NCBI GenBank assembly: GCA_028293125.1
Contig: JAQGPJ010000019.1
Coordinates: 1 to 32,300, forward strand
Length of the DNA: 32,300 nt
Reading direction: 5' to 3'
Source: Verrucomicrobiales bacterium
Lineage (GTDB): Bacteria > Verrucomicrobiota > Verrucomicrobiia > Verrucomicrobiales > V1-33
Positions 8,078 to 16,798 of this stretch are shown here, piece after piece. How positions within the stretch are numbered: position 1 is the stretch's first letter; each line of letters begins with the position of its first letter. Position numbers and translations under genes: made by a program. The notes beneath the pieces were generated by a model that worked only from the letters and a program-made list of their open reading frames with translations, was not told the DNA's origin and did not search any database.

Positions 8078-9139
8078 ATGGATGTCTATGTGCTCAAAGA
8101 AGGCCGGAGGCTGGGGCCTTTCGTGCCTTTCAAGGTCCGGGAACTGATGGAGGACGGGGAAATTTCGCCGTCTGACCTGGGCTGGGTGGAGGGAATGGAC
8201 TCCTGGGCTCCGCTCGAAACCATGGAGCCTCTGGCCGGCTGGATGCCCCGCAAACCGGGGGAGCCGCCTCCCCTGCCTTCCCCGGAGCAATGGGCTGAAA
8301 AAACCGCCGCGGCCCGGTTGCGCCGGGTGGCGGAGACCAATGAGAAAGCCCGGCCCCTGCGGGCCATTCAGCGCTGGGTGGCCCGGCTGGTGGATGCCGC
8401 GCTGTGGAATGCCCTGGCATGGACAGTCGGGGTGCAGGCGGGGTGGCTCGATGTCTGGTCTTGGGTTCCCGGCATGAGCGGCCTGCTGGTGGCGTTGGTG
8501 CCGCCTCTGCTGTGGCTCCCGGTGGAGGCCACCCTGCTGGCTTTTCTGGGCACTACACCGGGCAAATGGTTTCTCGGCATCCGGATCACCGATGACCTGG
8601 GACAGAAACTGGCTTGGACCGCCGCCATGAAGCGGGCCGCCTTGGCGCATGTGACAGGCAATGGAATCGGCTTTCCCGTGGGCACCCTGCTGCCCGTCAT
8701 CCAGTGGTCCCTGTCCTGGATGTTTTACCGCCGCACCGGCACCACCCTCTGGGACCGGGCCGCTGGATCGGAGGTTGTCCATACCGGCGTTCCGGCGATG
8801 GGCCTGATCACGGTCGCACTGACGGGCATTGGCTGGATGTGGGTTTTTATGCAGCTGGCGCTTCACGCCCCCATACCGGCGGACTTCCCGCCGGAGATGC
8901 GGGTGGAGGTGGAGTCCATGCGCCACCAGCTACAGGACATGGGGAAGGAGATTGAAAAACAGAGCCAGCAGCAGCCGCAAAGCCCCGCCGCTGTGCCTTC
9001 CCAGTCCCCTGCCGCCGGCGGCACGCCCGCGCCCGGCGCCACTCTTCCTGCGGATGCGCCAAAAACACCCTTGGAGCCGGCAGCGCCCCCCGCGGCGGAA
9101 TCATCCCCCCAGCCGGCACCACCGCCGCAGGAGGCATAG
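8078..9139 (+). CDS. GYF_2 domain plus RDD family membrane protein
   Basis: The first 50 residues form a GYF_2 (DUF4339-type) domain: MDVYVLKEGRRLGPF, then a W-x-x-L-like end near WAPLETM. This domain is thought to bind proline-rich or other peptide ligands. It is followed by an RDD membrane domain that starts around the RWVARLVDAALWNALAW segment. Four hydrophobic stretches are visible (about residues 103-125, 132-155, 200-222 and 244-264), with TTPGKWFLGIRI typical of RDD between the second and third. The final 70 residues are rich in Pro, Gln and Ala and are probably disordered, possibly in the periplasm. The reading frame is complete at 353 residues. Its position 160 bases after der suggests a separate transcript or a loose operon. 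The family has no firm biochemical role, and none is assigned here. Confidence 0.85.
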   Translation: MDVYVLKEGRRLGPFVPFKVRELMEDGEISPSDLGWVEGMDSWAPLETMEPLAGWMPRKPGEPPPLPSPEQWAEKTAAARLRRVAETNEKARPLRAIQRWVARLVDAALWNALAWTVGVQAGWLDVWSWVPGMSGLLVALVPPLLWLPVEATLLAFLGTTPGKWFLGIRITDDLGQKLAWTAAMKRAALAHVTGNGIGFPVGTLLPVIQWSLSWMFYRRTGTTLWDRAAGSEVVHTGVPAMGLITVALTGIGWMWVFMQLALHAPIPADFPPEMRVEVESMRHQLQDMGKEIEKQSQQQPQSPAAVPSQSPAAGGTPAPGATLPADAPKTPLEPAAPPAAESSPQPAPPPQEA

Positions 9140-9492
9140 AGATCCGCCTGCGTGATGTCATTTGATTGAAAAATTTGGTGAACTCACACGGACGAATTCA
9201 CTAAACACCAGCCTGAAACAGTATCATTCCATCATCCAACCCTTGCAGCTTCAAGGGGAGTGCGCAAAGCGCTTCACTTCACTGGTCAAAGCCCCGGGAC
9301 CGTCACTCTGTATAAAGGACAGTGGAATGGATCAGTTCCACAGGCCCATCGGCAGGGGCAGGCCTTTGGCTCTTGACAGCTGGCCGCTCCGGCTCTTTCC
9401 CGGAAATCCTCGTTAAAACAACGAGTCCCTGAAGATTTAAGGTTGCGCGTCTGTCCGGGCAGCAAAACGTGCCGGCAGCGTTTTCCAAATGG
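9140..9492. other. Intergenic region without a recognisable gene
   Basis: These 353 bases lie between the ends of the convergent RDD gene and the RlmM-like gene. Open frames here do not look like protein. A small inverted repeat (9409-9414 with 9420-9425, loop of 5) is present but has no T tract, and a TTGACA at 9373-9378 has no matching -10 box. I see no RNA gene. Confidence 0.5.
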
Positions 9493-10590
9493 TCAAAGCC
9501 GCTCCAGGAAAAGCGTGAACTCCTGCCGGTTGTAGGACAGGTGGGTCCATGAAATGAGGGAAAGCCCGCCGGTCGCGGCCTGGCGGATTACCCGGCCTGC
9601 GATGTCCGTGATATCCGGGACCGAGGCGGCTTCAGGCAGCTTGAGCGTGAAGACCACCAGTCCTCCGGGCTTCAGAGACCGGATGAAGCGCAGGACCAAG
9701 GTCATGGAGTGCTGCGCGCCGCCGTTCATATCGCTCAGCAGGGCGTCGTAGCGCGCACCGGGCGGCGGCTGGAACTCGGAGGCGTCCACATGCACAAAAT
9801 CCAGTTTGCGGCTGCGGTCCAGCCGGGGGTCCATCCAGGCGCGGTCCACAGCGGTCACGCGGTGTCCCCGGGCCAGCAGCTCGGCAGTCATGCCTCCGGG
9901 ACTGGCTCCCAGCTCCAGCCAGTGGCTGTCCTCCGGCAGGGCGGGCCGGTGCAGCAGGAGGTGGTGCAGGGCCTCTGCGATTTTGGCCCCGGCGCGGCTG
10001 ATGGTGCCCGGGGTGCTCTGGCTGATGAATTTGGTGCCGCCGGGGTAAAACCCATTGGCCTCCCGCGGGCTTTGGATGCCGGCGAAAAGTCCCGCCTTCC
10101 CCACCAGCACAAACAGCGTGGGAGCCTCCGGATTCTGGGACTCCGCCTCCTGGCCCTTCACCGCCAGCGGAGGAAACAGCTGCAGCACGCGTCCCCGGAG
10201 GTTGGAGGCCAGGCTTTTGTAATAATCCGTCCCCGCCACCGGGAGCAATGGCCCGGTCAGCACGGTTTGAGGGTGGTGGGCGGCGAATTTTCTGGCCAGC
10301 GCCTGGGCGGCCCGCTCCACAAAGTTCTCAATCTTCGGAGGCCGGCACGGCCAGCTGTGGTGCACTGGCAGATTCCAGCGCACAAACCGGGCTGCCTCTG
10401 TCCGCCGCCAAGTCTCCCCTGCAGCGGCGGGCAGCACGTGGTATTCCGATCCCAGCCGGGGGCTGGACTCAGTCCCCCCCAGCCCCTCCAGGATTTGGGG
10501 TGTCAGGCCAGCGAAGGTTTCCGAAATCCGGACCAGCCAGCCGGTGGGTTTCAATGGTCCCTGATCCTCTATTTTCTTTTCCGTCAGCAT
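9493..10590 (-). CDS. RlmM-like 23S rRNA 2'-O-methyltransferase (FtsJ-type Rossmann fold)
   Basis: A SAM-dependent methyltransferase with the FtsJ/RlmM arrangement. Motif I is LELGASPGG, followed by VTAVDRAWMD. The catalytic K-D-K-E tetrad of 2'-O-methyltransferases can be placed at Lys203 (SRAGAKIAEAL), Asp287 (LLSDMNGG), Lys317 (FTLKLPE) and Glu357 (YNRQEFTLFL), numbered from ATG 10590. E. coli RlmM methylates C2498 of 23S rRNA and shares the LGA-PGG and NLKLP segments. The N-terminal half (about 190 residues) is divergent and would hold the THUMP-like RNA-binding part. The open frame extends to a GTG at 10716, but that upstream part reads as non-coding, so I chose ATG 10590; there is no strong Shine-Dalgarno site at either position. 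Methyltransferase: very likely. The exact target base is inferred from similarity recalled by eye. Confidence 0.82.
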   Translation of the reverse strand: MLTEKKIEDQGPLKPTGWLVRISETFAGLTPQILEGLGGTESSPRLGSEYHVLPAAAGETWRRTEAARFVRWNLPVHHSWPCRPPKIENFVERAAQALARKFAAHHPQTVLTGPLLPVAGTDYYKSLASNLRGRVLQLFPPLAVKGQEAESQNPEAPTLFVLVGKAGLFAGIQSPREANGFYPGGTKFISQSTPGTISRAGAKIAEALHHLLLHRPALPEDSHWLELGASPGGMTAELLARGHRVTAVDRAWMDPRLDRSRKLDFVHVDASEFQPPPGARYDALLSDMNGGAQHSMTLVLRFIRSLKPGGLVVFTLKLPEAASVPDITDIAGRVIRQAATGGLSLISWTHLSYNRQEFTLFLERL

Positions 10591-10766
10591 CACAGACCCT
10601 GTGGCCTTTTTCCAGCCTTGGTCAATGGGCACTCGGGGCTGGAGCCAATTCCGCTGCGCTTTTCCAAATCCGGGGCAGGCCGGAAAATTCAGGTGTATGG
10701 AAAATGGAAAATCCACCGCAGGGAGCTGAGGGAATCCTGCAAATTGCGGCGATGTTCAGGGACCAG

Positions 10767-10781
10767 CCTCCCGCCGGGAGG
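10767..10781. repeat. Short perfect inverted repeat in the divergent promoter region
   Basis: CCTCCC-GCC-GGGAGG forms a six-base-pair hairpin. It sits about 100 bases before the AI-2E permease start, in the 291-base region shared with the divergent RlmM-like gene, and is followed by an AT-rich stretch (10785-10800). It could be a regulatory hairpin or chance in GC-rich sequence. There is no T tract, so it is not a terminator. Confidence 0.35.
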
Positions 10782-10881
10782 AGGATATAAATTCATAACC
10801 TTCATATTTTCAACGCCTTATGTATTTCCCGGCAAACGCGGCACAGGCTTTGCAGGGGAGTGGCCCTGCCACACTCCATTC

Positions 10882-12900
10882 ATGCAAGCCCTCAACCGTA
10901 AACTCCTGCCCCTGATCAGTCTGATCACGGGGCTTCTGGTGATTGTTATTTTTTATTACGGGCAACCGGTCCTGATGCCCTTGGCGCTGTCCGCCCTGTT
11001 CGCGTTCATGCTGAATCCGATCGTGAACTACCTCCACCGCCGGCGGATTCCCCGGACCATCGCGGTGGTGCTGGTCACCCTCTCGGTATTCTCCCTGCTG
11101 GGTGGGCTGGGCTGGATTCTGGGAAGGGAGTTCAAGGCCTTGGCGGATGATTTGCCCAAGTACCAGGGTCACATCCAGCACCGCATCGAAGAGGTGCAGG
11201 GAGCCGGCAAGAAGGGAGTGGTGGGGCGGCTCACGGAGATGAAGGAGGCCATCGAAACCGCTACGGCACCCAAGGATGATTCCGCAGCGAAAGGCGAGCC
11301 TCCTCCCATGCCGGTGGTCATCAAAAACGATGAAACCCAGGAGCACTCCTTCCTGGGTGGGAACCTGATGGATTCAGCCGGCACTTTTCTAGGCACTGCG
11401 GCCACTGTGATTGTGTTCGTCATCTTCATTCTCCTGCGGCAGCAGGAACTGCGGAACCGCATCATGCGGCTGGTGGGGTTCCGGAATCTGACCCTCACCA
11501 CCCGCGCCATGGACGAGGTGGGAGACCGCGTCGGGCGCTATCTGCTGATGCAAAGCCTTATCAACGGCATTTACGGGCTGCTGCTGGCGCTCTGCCTGCA
11601 TTTTATTGGCATGCCCTACGTGGTGTTGTGGGGGGTGATGGCGGCGCTGTTCCGGTTTATCCCCTATCTTGGCCCGCTGCTGGCCGCTGTTCTGCCGGGT
11701 CTGCTCAGTCTGGCGGTGTTTGATGACTGGTCGCACCCCATTATGGTGATCTCCGTCATCGCCGGACTGGAGCTGCTGACCAACATGGTGCTGGAGCCGG
11801 TGCTTTATGGCCAGAGCGTGGGGGTGTCGGACTTCGCGCTGCTGGTGGCCATCGCCTTTTGGACCTGGATGTGGGGCGGCATCGGTCTGGTGATGGCCAC
11901 GCCGCTCACCGTGTGCCTGGTGGTGATCGCCAAGCATATTCCGCAGCTGGAATGGGTGGATATCCTCATGGGCGACAAGCCGGATGTCCGGCCTTACATG
12001 ATTTATTACCAACGTCTGGTGGCCCAGGACGAGGAGGAGGCCGAGGAGTTCATTGCCCAGGAGCTCAGGGAGAAATCCCCCATGGTTGTGGCGGATGAAA
12101 CCATGCTTCCCGCCATCGCCTTGGCCAAGCGCGAGAGCCGCTATGACCACATCACGGAGGCGGAGGAGGCCAACATCCATGAAGTCAGCCGCCGCATGAT
12201 GGCCCAAGTGACACAATCGCAGGATGAGGATCTGAAAAAAGCCAACCAAGTCCGGGGCGCGCCGGCGGACGATGCGCCGCTGGTGCTGGGCCGTGCGGTG
12301 GACGGCATGGCGGATCAGAACGCGCTGGAGCTTTTCGATACCCTGATTCCCGGCGGGCTGAATTTTGATATCGTTCCTGCCCTGCGGCTGAATTCAGAGT
12401 TTTTCAAGGAAGTCGCGGAGCGTCAGCCCGCCGCCATCCTGCTGAGCGCCACCCCTCCCGGCAGTCATGAAACGGTGAGGCTGCATCTGCGCCGGCTGAA
12501 GGCGCAGCATCCTAATGTCCGAGTGTGCATTGGCCGCTGGGGTGTGCCCGATGATGTGGCCAATCCCGATGGTCTGATTGAAGCGGGGGCAGCAGCGGTC
12601 TTTACAACCTTTTCCCAAGCGCAGAAAGCGTTCACGGATTGGTTTGGCGGCAAGGCACCCAAAGGGAGTGTGCTCCATAAACAGACGGCAAGCACGGAAA
12701 AGGCGGAGGAGAAGGAAAAAGAAAAAGATAAGAAAACCCCCGCTGAATCCGGGGCGGACACAGGCTCCAAACCTGTCAGCGGATTCCAGAAACTGGCGGA
12801 GGAGGATGAGCGCGAACCGGAACCGGTCACTCCCTTTCCCAAACCTATCCCGCTCAAAGCCATGGCACCCAACAAAGCGTCCGCCAAAACGGACAAATAA
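10882..12900 (+). CDS. AI-2E family permease with a large cytoplasmic C-terminal domain
   Basis: The first 370 or so residues are a typical AI-2E/TqsA/PerM-type membrane protein. There are two N-terminal hydrophobic segments (LLPLISLITGLLVIVIFYYG and the PLALSALFAFMLNP region), an amphipathic periplasmic stretch, then further membrane segments with the conserved IPYLGPLLAAVLPGLLSL and the ELLTNMVLEPVLYG element. Some members export autoinducer-2; others are ion or solute transporters, so the substrate is unknown. Residues beyond about 370 are cytoplasmic. A segment starting LVLGRAVDGMADQNALELF and including PAAILLSATPPG, VRVCIGRWG and GAAAVFTTF resembles an alpha/beta (B12-binding-like) fold. 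A charged, Pro- and Lys-rich tail follows. At 672 residues it is almost twice the usual family length. I chose ATG 10882 because it directly precedes the first membrane segment; the open frame upstream is antisense to the RlmM-like gene. Confidence 0.9.
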   Translation: MQALNRKLLPLISLITGLLVIVIFYYGQPVLMPLALSALFAFMLNPIVNYLHRRRIPRTIAVVLVTLSVFSLLGGLGWILGREFKALADDLPKYQGHIQHRIEEVQGAGKKGVVGRLTEMKEAIETATAPKDDSAAKGEPPPMPVVIKNDETQEHSFLGGNLMDSAGTFLGTAATVIVFVIFILLRQQELRNRIMRLVGFRNLTLTTRAMDEVGDRVGRYLLMQSLINGIYGLLLALCLHFIGMPYVVLWGVMAALFRFIPYLGPLLAAVLPGLLSLAVFDDWSHPIMVISVIAGLELLTNMVLEPVLYGQSVGVSDFALLVAIAFWTWMWGGIGLVMATPLTVCLVVIAKHIPQLEWVDILMGDKPDVRPYMIYYQRLVAQDEEEAEEFIAQELREKSPMVVADETMLPAIALAKRESRYDHITEAEEANIHEVSRRMMAQVTQSQDEDLKKANQVRGAPADDAPLVLGRAVDGMADQNALELFDTLIPGGLNFDIVPALRLNSEFFKEVAERQPAAILLSATPPGSHETVRLHLRRLKAQHPNVRVCIGRWGVPDDVANPDGLIEAGAAAVFTTFSQAQKAFTDWFGGKAPKGSVLHKQTASTEKAEEKEKEKDKKTPAESGADTGSKPVSGFQKLAEEDEREPEPVTPFPKPIPLKAMAPNKASAKTDK

Positions 12901-12942
12901 TGATTCTTTGACTGCTTCAGGCTTCCACAGTGTCATGGAACT

Positions 12943-14115
12943 TCATCCCATACGGCTGCGGAAGTCCTCATAACCAAACTGGCGCACCGTGGACAGGGTC
13001 CGGCTTTCCGGGTCCCACAGACAGAAGGCCGGGTGCTTGACCCCGTTGAACATGCTCGTTTTGACCATGGTGTAGTGGGCCATGTCCTCAAAAATCAGCC
13101 GCTGCCCTGTGCTCAGCGGGGCATTGAAGGTATAATCCCCGATGATGTCCCCCGCCAGACAGGTGCCGCCTCCCAGGCGGTACTGCCAGGGCAGCTGGCC
13201 GGGGAGCCCTGAGCCCCGTATATCGGGGCGGTAGGGCATCTCCAGACAGTCGGGCATATGACAGGTGATGGACACGTCCAAAATCGCCAACTCCATAGCG
13301 TTGTGGAGAGTGTCCAGCACGCTGGAAACCAGGATCCCCGTGCCCAGGGCGACGGCCTCCCCTGGCTCCAGATAAACCTCCACGCCATACTTTTCCCGGA
13401 TGCCGCGCACCAATCTGATGAGCAGTTCCACATCATAATCCGACCTCGTGATGTGGTGTCCGCCGCCCATGTTCAGCCATTTCACCTTTTGCAGCAGATG
13501 GCCAAACCGCTCCTCCACCCCCGCCAGGGTAGCCTCCAGAGCGTCGGAATTCTGCTCGCACAGAGTGTGGAAATGCAGGCCGTCCAGCCCGTCCAGTTCC
13601 TGCCCCTTCAGGGAGGCGGCATTCGATCCCAGCCGGCTGCCGGGCACGCAGGGGTCGTAGAGCGCTGTCTGGCCGGTGGAGACCTCGGGATTGATCCGCA
13701 GGGCGCAGCCGATGTGCCGCCCCTGGCTCCGCACGCGGTCGCGGAAGCGGCGGTACTGGGCCGGGGTGTTGAAGGAGATGTGATCCGCGATGGGCAGAAT
13801 GCCGTCCATGTCCGCATCCGTGTAGGCCGGGCTGTAAACATGGACCTCCCCGCCGAATTTCTCGTGCGCCAGCCGCGCCTCCCACTCCCCGCTGGAGCAG
13901 GTGCCGTCCAGATATTCCCGGATGACGGGATACACCGGCCACAGGGAGAACGCTTTCTGGGCCAAAAGGATTTTGCACCCTGCCTCCTCCTGCACTTTCC
14001 GCAGATGCTCGAGATTTTTCCGCAGCCTCCCCAGATCCACCACAAAGGCGGGCGAGGGCACCAGCGCCAGGTCCAGCCCGGCGCAGACGTCATGATTGGG
14101 TCCGGCGATGGTCAT
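12943..14115 (-). CDS. nspC: Carboxynorspermidine decarboxylase NspC
   Basis: A PLP-dependent fold-III decarboxylase that converts carboxynorspermidine or carboxyspermidine to norspermidine or spermidine, the last step of the aspartate-semialdehyde route to triamines. The PLP lysine is Lys54 in LLAQKAFS. Also visible are HFHTLCEQ, NMGGGHH, the glycine-rich phosphate-binding segment YLEPGEAV, the substrate/dimer-interface Cys319 in GGTCLAGD, and DMAHYTMVKTSMFNG near the end. Length is 390 residues, normal for the family. ATG 14115 is chosen; about 67 further codons are open upstream but do not resemble the family. It is divergent from argC across 209 bases and convergent with the AI-2E gene. 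The partner carboxyspermidine dehydrogenase is not in the window. Confidence 0.95.
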   Translation of the reverse strand: MTIAGPNHDVCAGLDLALVPSPAFVVDLGRLRKNLEHLRKVQEEAGCKILLAQKAFSLWPVYPVIREYLDGTCSSGEWEARLAHEKFGGEVHVYSPAYTDADMDGILPIADHISFNTPAQYRRFRDRVRSQGRHIGCALRINPEVSTGQTALYDPCVPGSRLGSNAASLKGQELDGLDGLHFHTLCEQNSDALEATLAGVEERFGHLLQKVKWLNMGGGHHITRSDYDVELLIRLVRGIREKYGVEVYLEPGEAVALGTGILVSSVLDTLHNAMELAILDVSITCHMPDCLEMPYRPDIRGSGLPGQLPWQYRLGGGTCLAGDIIGDYTFNAPLSTGQRLIFEDMAHYTMVKTSMFNGVKHPAFCLWDPESRTLSTVRQFGYEDFRSRMG

Positions 14116-14324
14116 TGTGTCAGTGGGGGTGTGCGGGGAATTCCCAAGGGGGGGCGCATGGATGGCACGGATGCCGGCCTTTGCCCACAGAATTGCTGAG
14201 GAAAAGCAGTCCCGCGCGGCGGTGCCTGTCCGCGGGGCCCTGTGGCTTCGGGAAGCGGCGGACGGGTTTGAGCAGAGCCCCTGTTTTCCATTGCAGCCCA
14301 CGGAGGCGGGCGGCACGATAGCCG

Positions 14325-15371
14325 ATGAGAAGGATCAAAACAGCGGTTATCGGAGCGAGTGGTTATTCAGGCATTGAACTGCTGCGCATTCTCCTCCGCC
14401 ATCCCGGTGCGGAGCTGACAGCCCTCACCTCCCGGCAATCCGCCGGCCGGACGCTGGAAAAGGTGTTTCCCCGTTTCCGCGCCTGCGGCCCCGAGGCCAA
14501 ACTGGCCTTTATCCAGCCGGACCTGGACGCCGTGGCGGCGACCGGCGCGGAAGCGGCGTTTCTGGCCCTGCCGCACGGGGTGGCCTCGGAATTCGCCATC
14601 GGCCTGCTGGAGCGGGGCCTGCGGGTCATTGACCTCAGCGCGGACTTCCGCCTGAAAAGCCCGGCAATGTACCAGGAGTTCTACGACCACCCGCACCCCG
14701 CCCCGCAGCTGCTTGAGGAATCCGTTTACGGTCTGCCGGAGATCCACGGGGCAGCCATCTCCACCGCCCGCCTGGTGGCCTCGCCCGGATGTTATCCCAC
14801 CAGTATTCTCCTGCCGCTGCTGCCTCTGCTGCGGGCCGGGGTCATCGACCCCGCCAGCATCTGCGTCTTCAGCATGAGCGGAGTCAGCGGTGCGGGCCGC
14901 AAGGAGTCGATCCCCCTGCTCTTCTGTGAGTGCAATGAAAGCCTGCGGCCCTACAGCGTGCCGAAGCACCGGCACCTGAGCGAGATCGAGCAGGAGCTGG
15001 CCACCGCCGCCGGCCAGCCCGTGGTCATCACCTTCACCCCCCACCTCGTGCCGGTCACCGCCGGCATGCTGACCACTATTTACGCCACCCCCCTGCCCGG
15101 CCGGGAGGAAGTGGACCTGGACGCCATCTATCAGGAGGCCTACGGCGCGCAGCCCTTTGTCCGTCTGCTGGGCCGCGGCGGCCTGCCGGACACGCGGGAC
15201 GTGGTGAAAACCAACTTCTGCGACATTGGCTGGGCGGGGGATGCCCGCACCGGCCGCCTGGTGTTGATGAGCGCCGTGGACAACCTCTGGAAAGGCGCGG
15301 CCTCCCAGGCGGTGCAGTCGTTCAACCTGATGTTCCAAATTCCTGAGTCCACCGGCTTGCAATCCATCTGA
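14325..15371 (+). CDS. argC: N-acetyl-gamma-glutamyl-phosphate reductase ArgC
   Basis: This enzyme reduces N-acetylglutamyl phosphate to N-acetylglutamate semialdehyde with NADPH, the third step of arginine synthesis. The N-terminal dinucleotide fold reads TAVIGASGYSGIELLRIL. The catalytic cysteine is Cys156 in ASPGCYPTS. SGVSGAGRK and the C-terminal DNLWKGAASQAVQS are family signatures. It is 348 residues, full length. ATG 14325 lies directly before the first strand. argJ follows 51 bases downstream, so the two are likely co-transcribed. Confidence 0.98.
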   Translation: MRRIKTAVIGASGYSGIELLRILLRHPGAELTALTSRQSAGRTLEKVFPRFRACGPEAKLAFIQPDLDAVAATGAEAAFLALPHGVASEFAIGLLERGLRVIDLSADFRLKSPAMYQEFYDHPHPAPQLLEESVYGLPEIHGAAISTARLVASPGCYPTSILLPLLPLLRAGVIDPASICVFSMSGVSGAGRKESIPLLFCECNESLRPYSVPKHRHLSEIEQELATAAGQPVVITFTPHLVPVTAGMLTTIYATPLPGREEVDLDAIYQEAYGAQPFVRLLGRGGLPDTRDVVKTNFCDIGWAGDARTGRLVLMSAVDNLWKGAASQAVQSFNLMFQIPESTGLQSI

Positions 15372-15422
15372 CTTCCCCCTAATCCGCTCCTTTCCCACTT
15401 TTCCCCGGCCGCGCCCCATCCC

Positions 15423-16709
15423 ATGAGTCTCAAGTCCAAACAATACACGGAAGTCCCCGGCGGCATCACCGCGCCTGAGGGCTTTCTCTGCCATGCGGTC
15501 AGCGCGGGCATCAAAGATCCCGCCAAACCCCGGCTCGACCTGGGACTGATTTATTCCACCGTGCCCACGGTCACCGCCGGGATGTTCACCACCAACAAGG
15601 TGAAAGCCGCCCCGGTGCGTGTCTGCCAGGCGCATCTGAAGCTGAACGATGTCCGCGCCATCCTGGTCAACAGCGGCAACGCCAACGCCTGCACCGGCCC
15701 GCGCGGCATCCAGGACGCCAAAGCCATGGCCACCGTGACCGCCCAAGCGCTGAATCTGAAGCCCACGCAGGTGATGGTGAACTCCACTGGCATCATCGGC
15801 CTGCCCATGCCCATCGACCGTATCACGGCGCAGATCCCGGATCTGGCGCAGGGTCTGTCACGTGAACGCCATCAGGCGGTCGCCGAGGCCATCATGACCA
15901 GCGACACCAAGCCCAAGGTGCTGGCCATCGAAGTGCCGCTGGGCAGCAAAACGGTCCGCATCGCCGCCATCGCAAAGGGGGCCGGCATGATCTGCCCCAG
16001 CATGGGCACCATGCTCTGCTTCATCACCACCGACGCCGCCATCGGCCTGCCGGAACTGAAAAAATGCACCAGCGACGGCGTGCGCAACACCTTCAACCGC
16101 ATCTCCATTGACGGCGACACCAGCACCAATGACACCGTGCTGGTCATGGCCAACGGCACCGCCGGCAACCGCCGCATCTCCGCCGGCGGCCCGCAGTATC
16201 AGGCTTTCGCCGAGGCCCTCGAATACGTGATGAAGCGCATGTCGCACATGATCGTCAGCGACGGCGAACGGGTGACCAAGTTTGTGGAGATCGCCGTGCG
16301 CAACGCCGGCACGCACATGGACGCGCGCCGGGTGGCGGAGACGGTGGCCAACTCCCTGCTGGTCAAGTGCTCCTGGAACGGCAGCGATCCCAACTGGGGC
16401 CGGGTCATGCACGCCATCGGCTACTCCCGCGCCCGCATCCGGGAGGAGAGTATCGACATTTACTTCGACGGCCATATTGCCACCCGCAACGGCATCGCCG
16501 CCGACACCCCGCTGGACGTGCTGAAGGCCGCAGTGGCCAAGCGGGAATTCACGGTGACCATTGATCTCAACATCGGATCCGCTGATTACACCGTATACAC
16601 CAGCGACCTCTCACAGGAATATGTGGACTTCAATTGCACGGAATACGCTGTGCGTGTGGCCTCTGACGATCAGGCGGGCGCGGTTTCACCCTGGCCCCGC
16701 CCCCACTGA
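15423..16709 (+). CDS. argJ: Bifunctional glutamate N-acetyltransferase/amino-acid acetyltransferase ArgJ
   Basis: ArgJ moves the acetyl group from N-acetylornithine to glutamate, giving ornithine and recycling the acetyl group. Many members also make N-acetylglutamate from acetyl-CoA. The enzyme is made as a precursor that cuts itself before a conserved Thr, which becomes the nucleophile of the beta chain. That Thr is Thr196 in KGAGMICPSMGTML, preceded by Gly rather than the common Ala. Other signatures are NSGNANACTG, NSTGIIG, FNRISIDGDTSTND and the C-terminal CSWNGSDPNWGR. Length is 428 residues, slightly longer than usual at the C-terminus. With argC immediately upstream this forms an arginine operon. 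Whether it is mono- or bifunctional cannot be decided from sequence alone. Confidence 0.97.
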   Translation: MSLKSKQYTEVPGGITAPEGFLCHAVSAGIKDPAKPRLDLGLIYSTVPTVTAGMFTTNKVKAAPVRVCQAHLKLNDVRAILVNSGNANACTGPRGIQDAKAMATVTAQALNLKPTQVMVNSTGIIGLPMPIDRITAQIPDLAQGLSRERHQAVAEAIMTSDTKPKVLAIEVPLGSKTVRIAAIAKGAGMICPSMGTMLCFITTDAAIGLPELKKCTSDGVRNTFNRISIDGDTSTNDTVLVMANGTAGNRRISAGGPQYQAFAEALEYVMKRMSHMIVSDGERVTKFVEIAVRNAGTHMDARRVAETVANSLLVKCSWNGSDPNWGRVMHAIGYSRARIREESIDIYFDGHIATRNGIAADTPLDVLKAAVAKREFTVTIDLNIGSADYTVYTSDLSQEYVDFNCTEYAVRVASDDQAGAVSPWPRPH

Positions 16710-16798
16710 CGATCCGCTTCGCCCATTCCTCCGGCGAACTAAATGGCCTTCCGATTCTCCTTCCCGAAAAAACCGATCCACCATCCACCTGAATCCCT

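Noticed and set aside
8078-8926. Long minus-strand frames opposite the RDD gene, and similar long antisense frames elsewhere
   Set aside because: High GC creates long open antisense frames; only the sense frames show domains and motifs.
9373-9401. TTGACA as a -35 box
   Set aside because: No -10-like hexamer 16-18 bases downstream, and both flanking genes end here, so no start needs a promoter.
9162-9416. 84-codon frame between the RDD and RlmM-like genes
   Set aside because: Random-looking sequence with no start signal; kept as an empty intergenic region.
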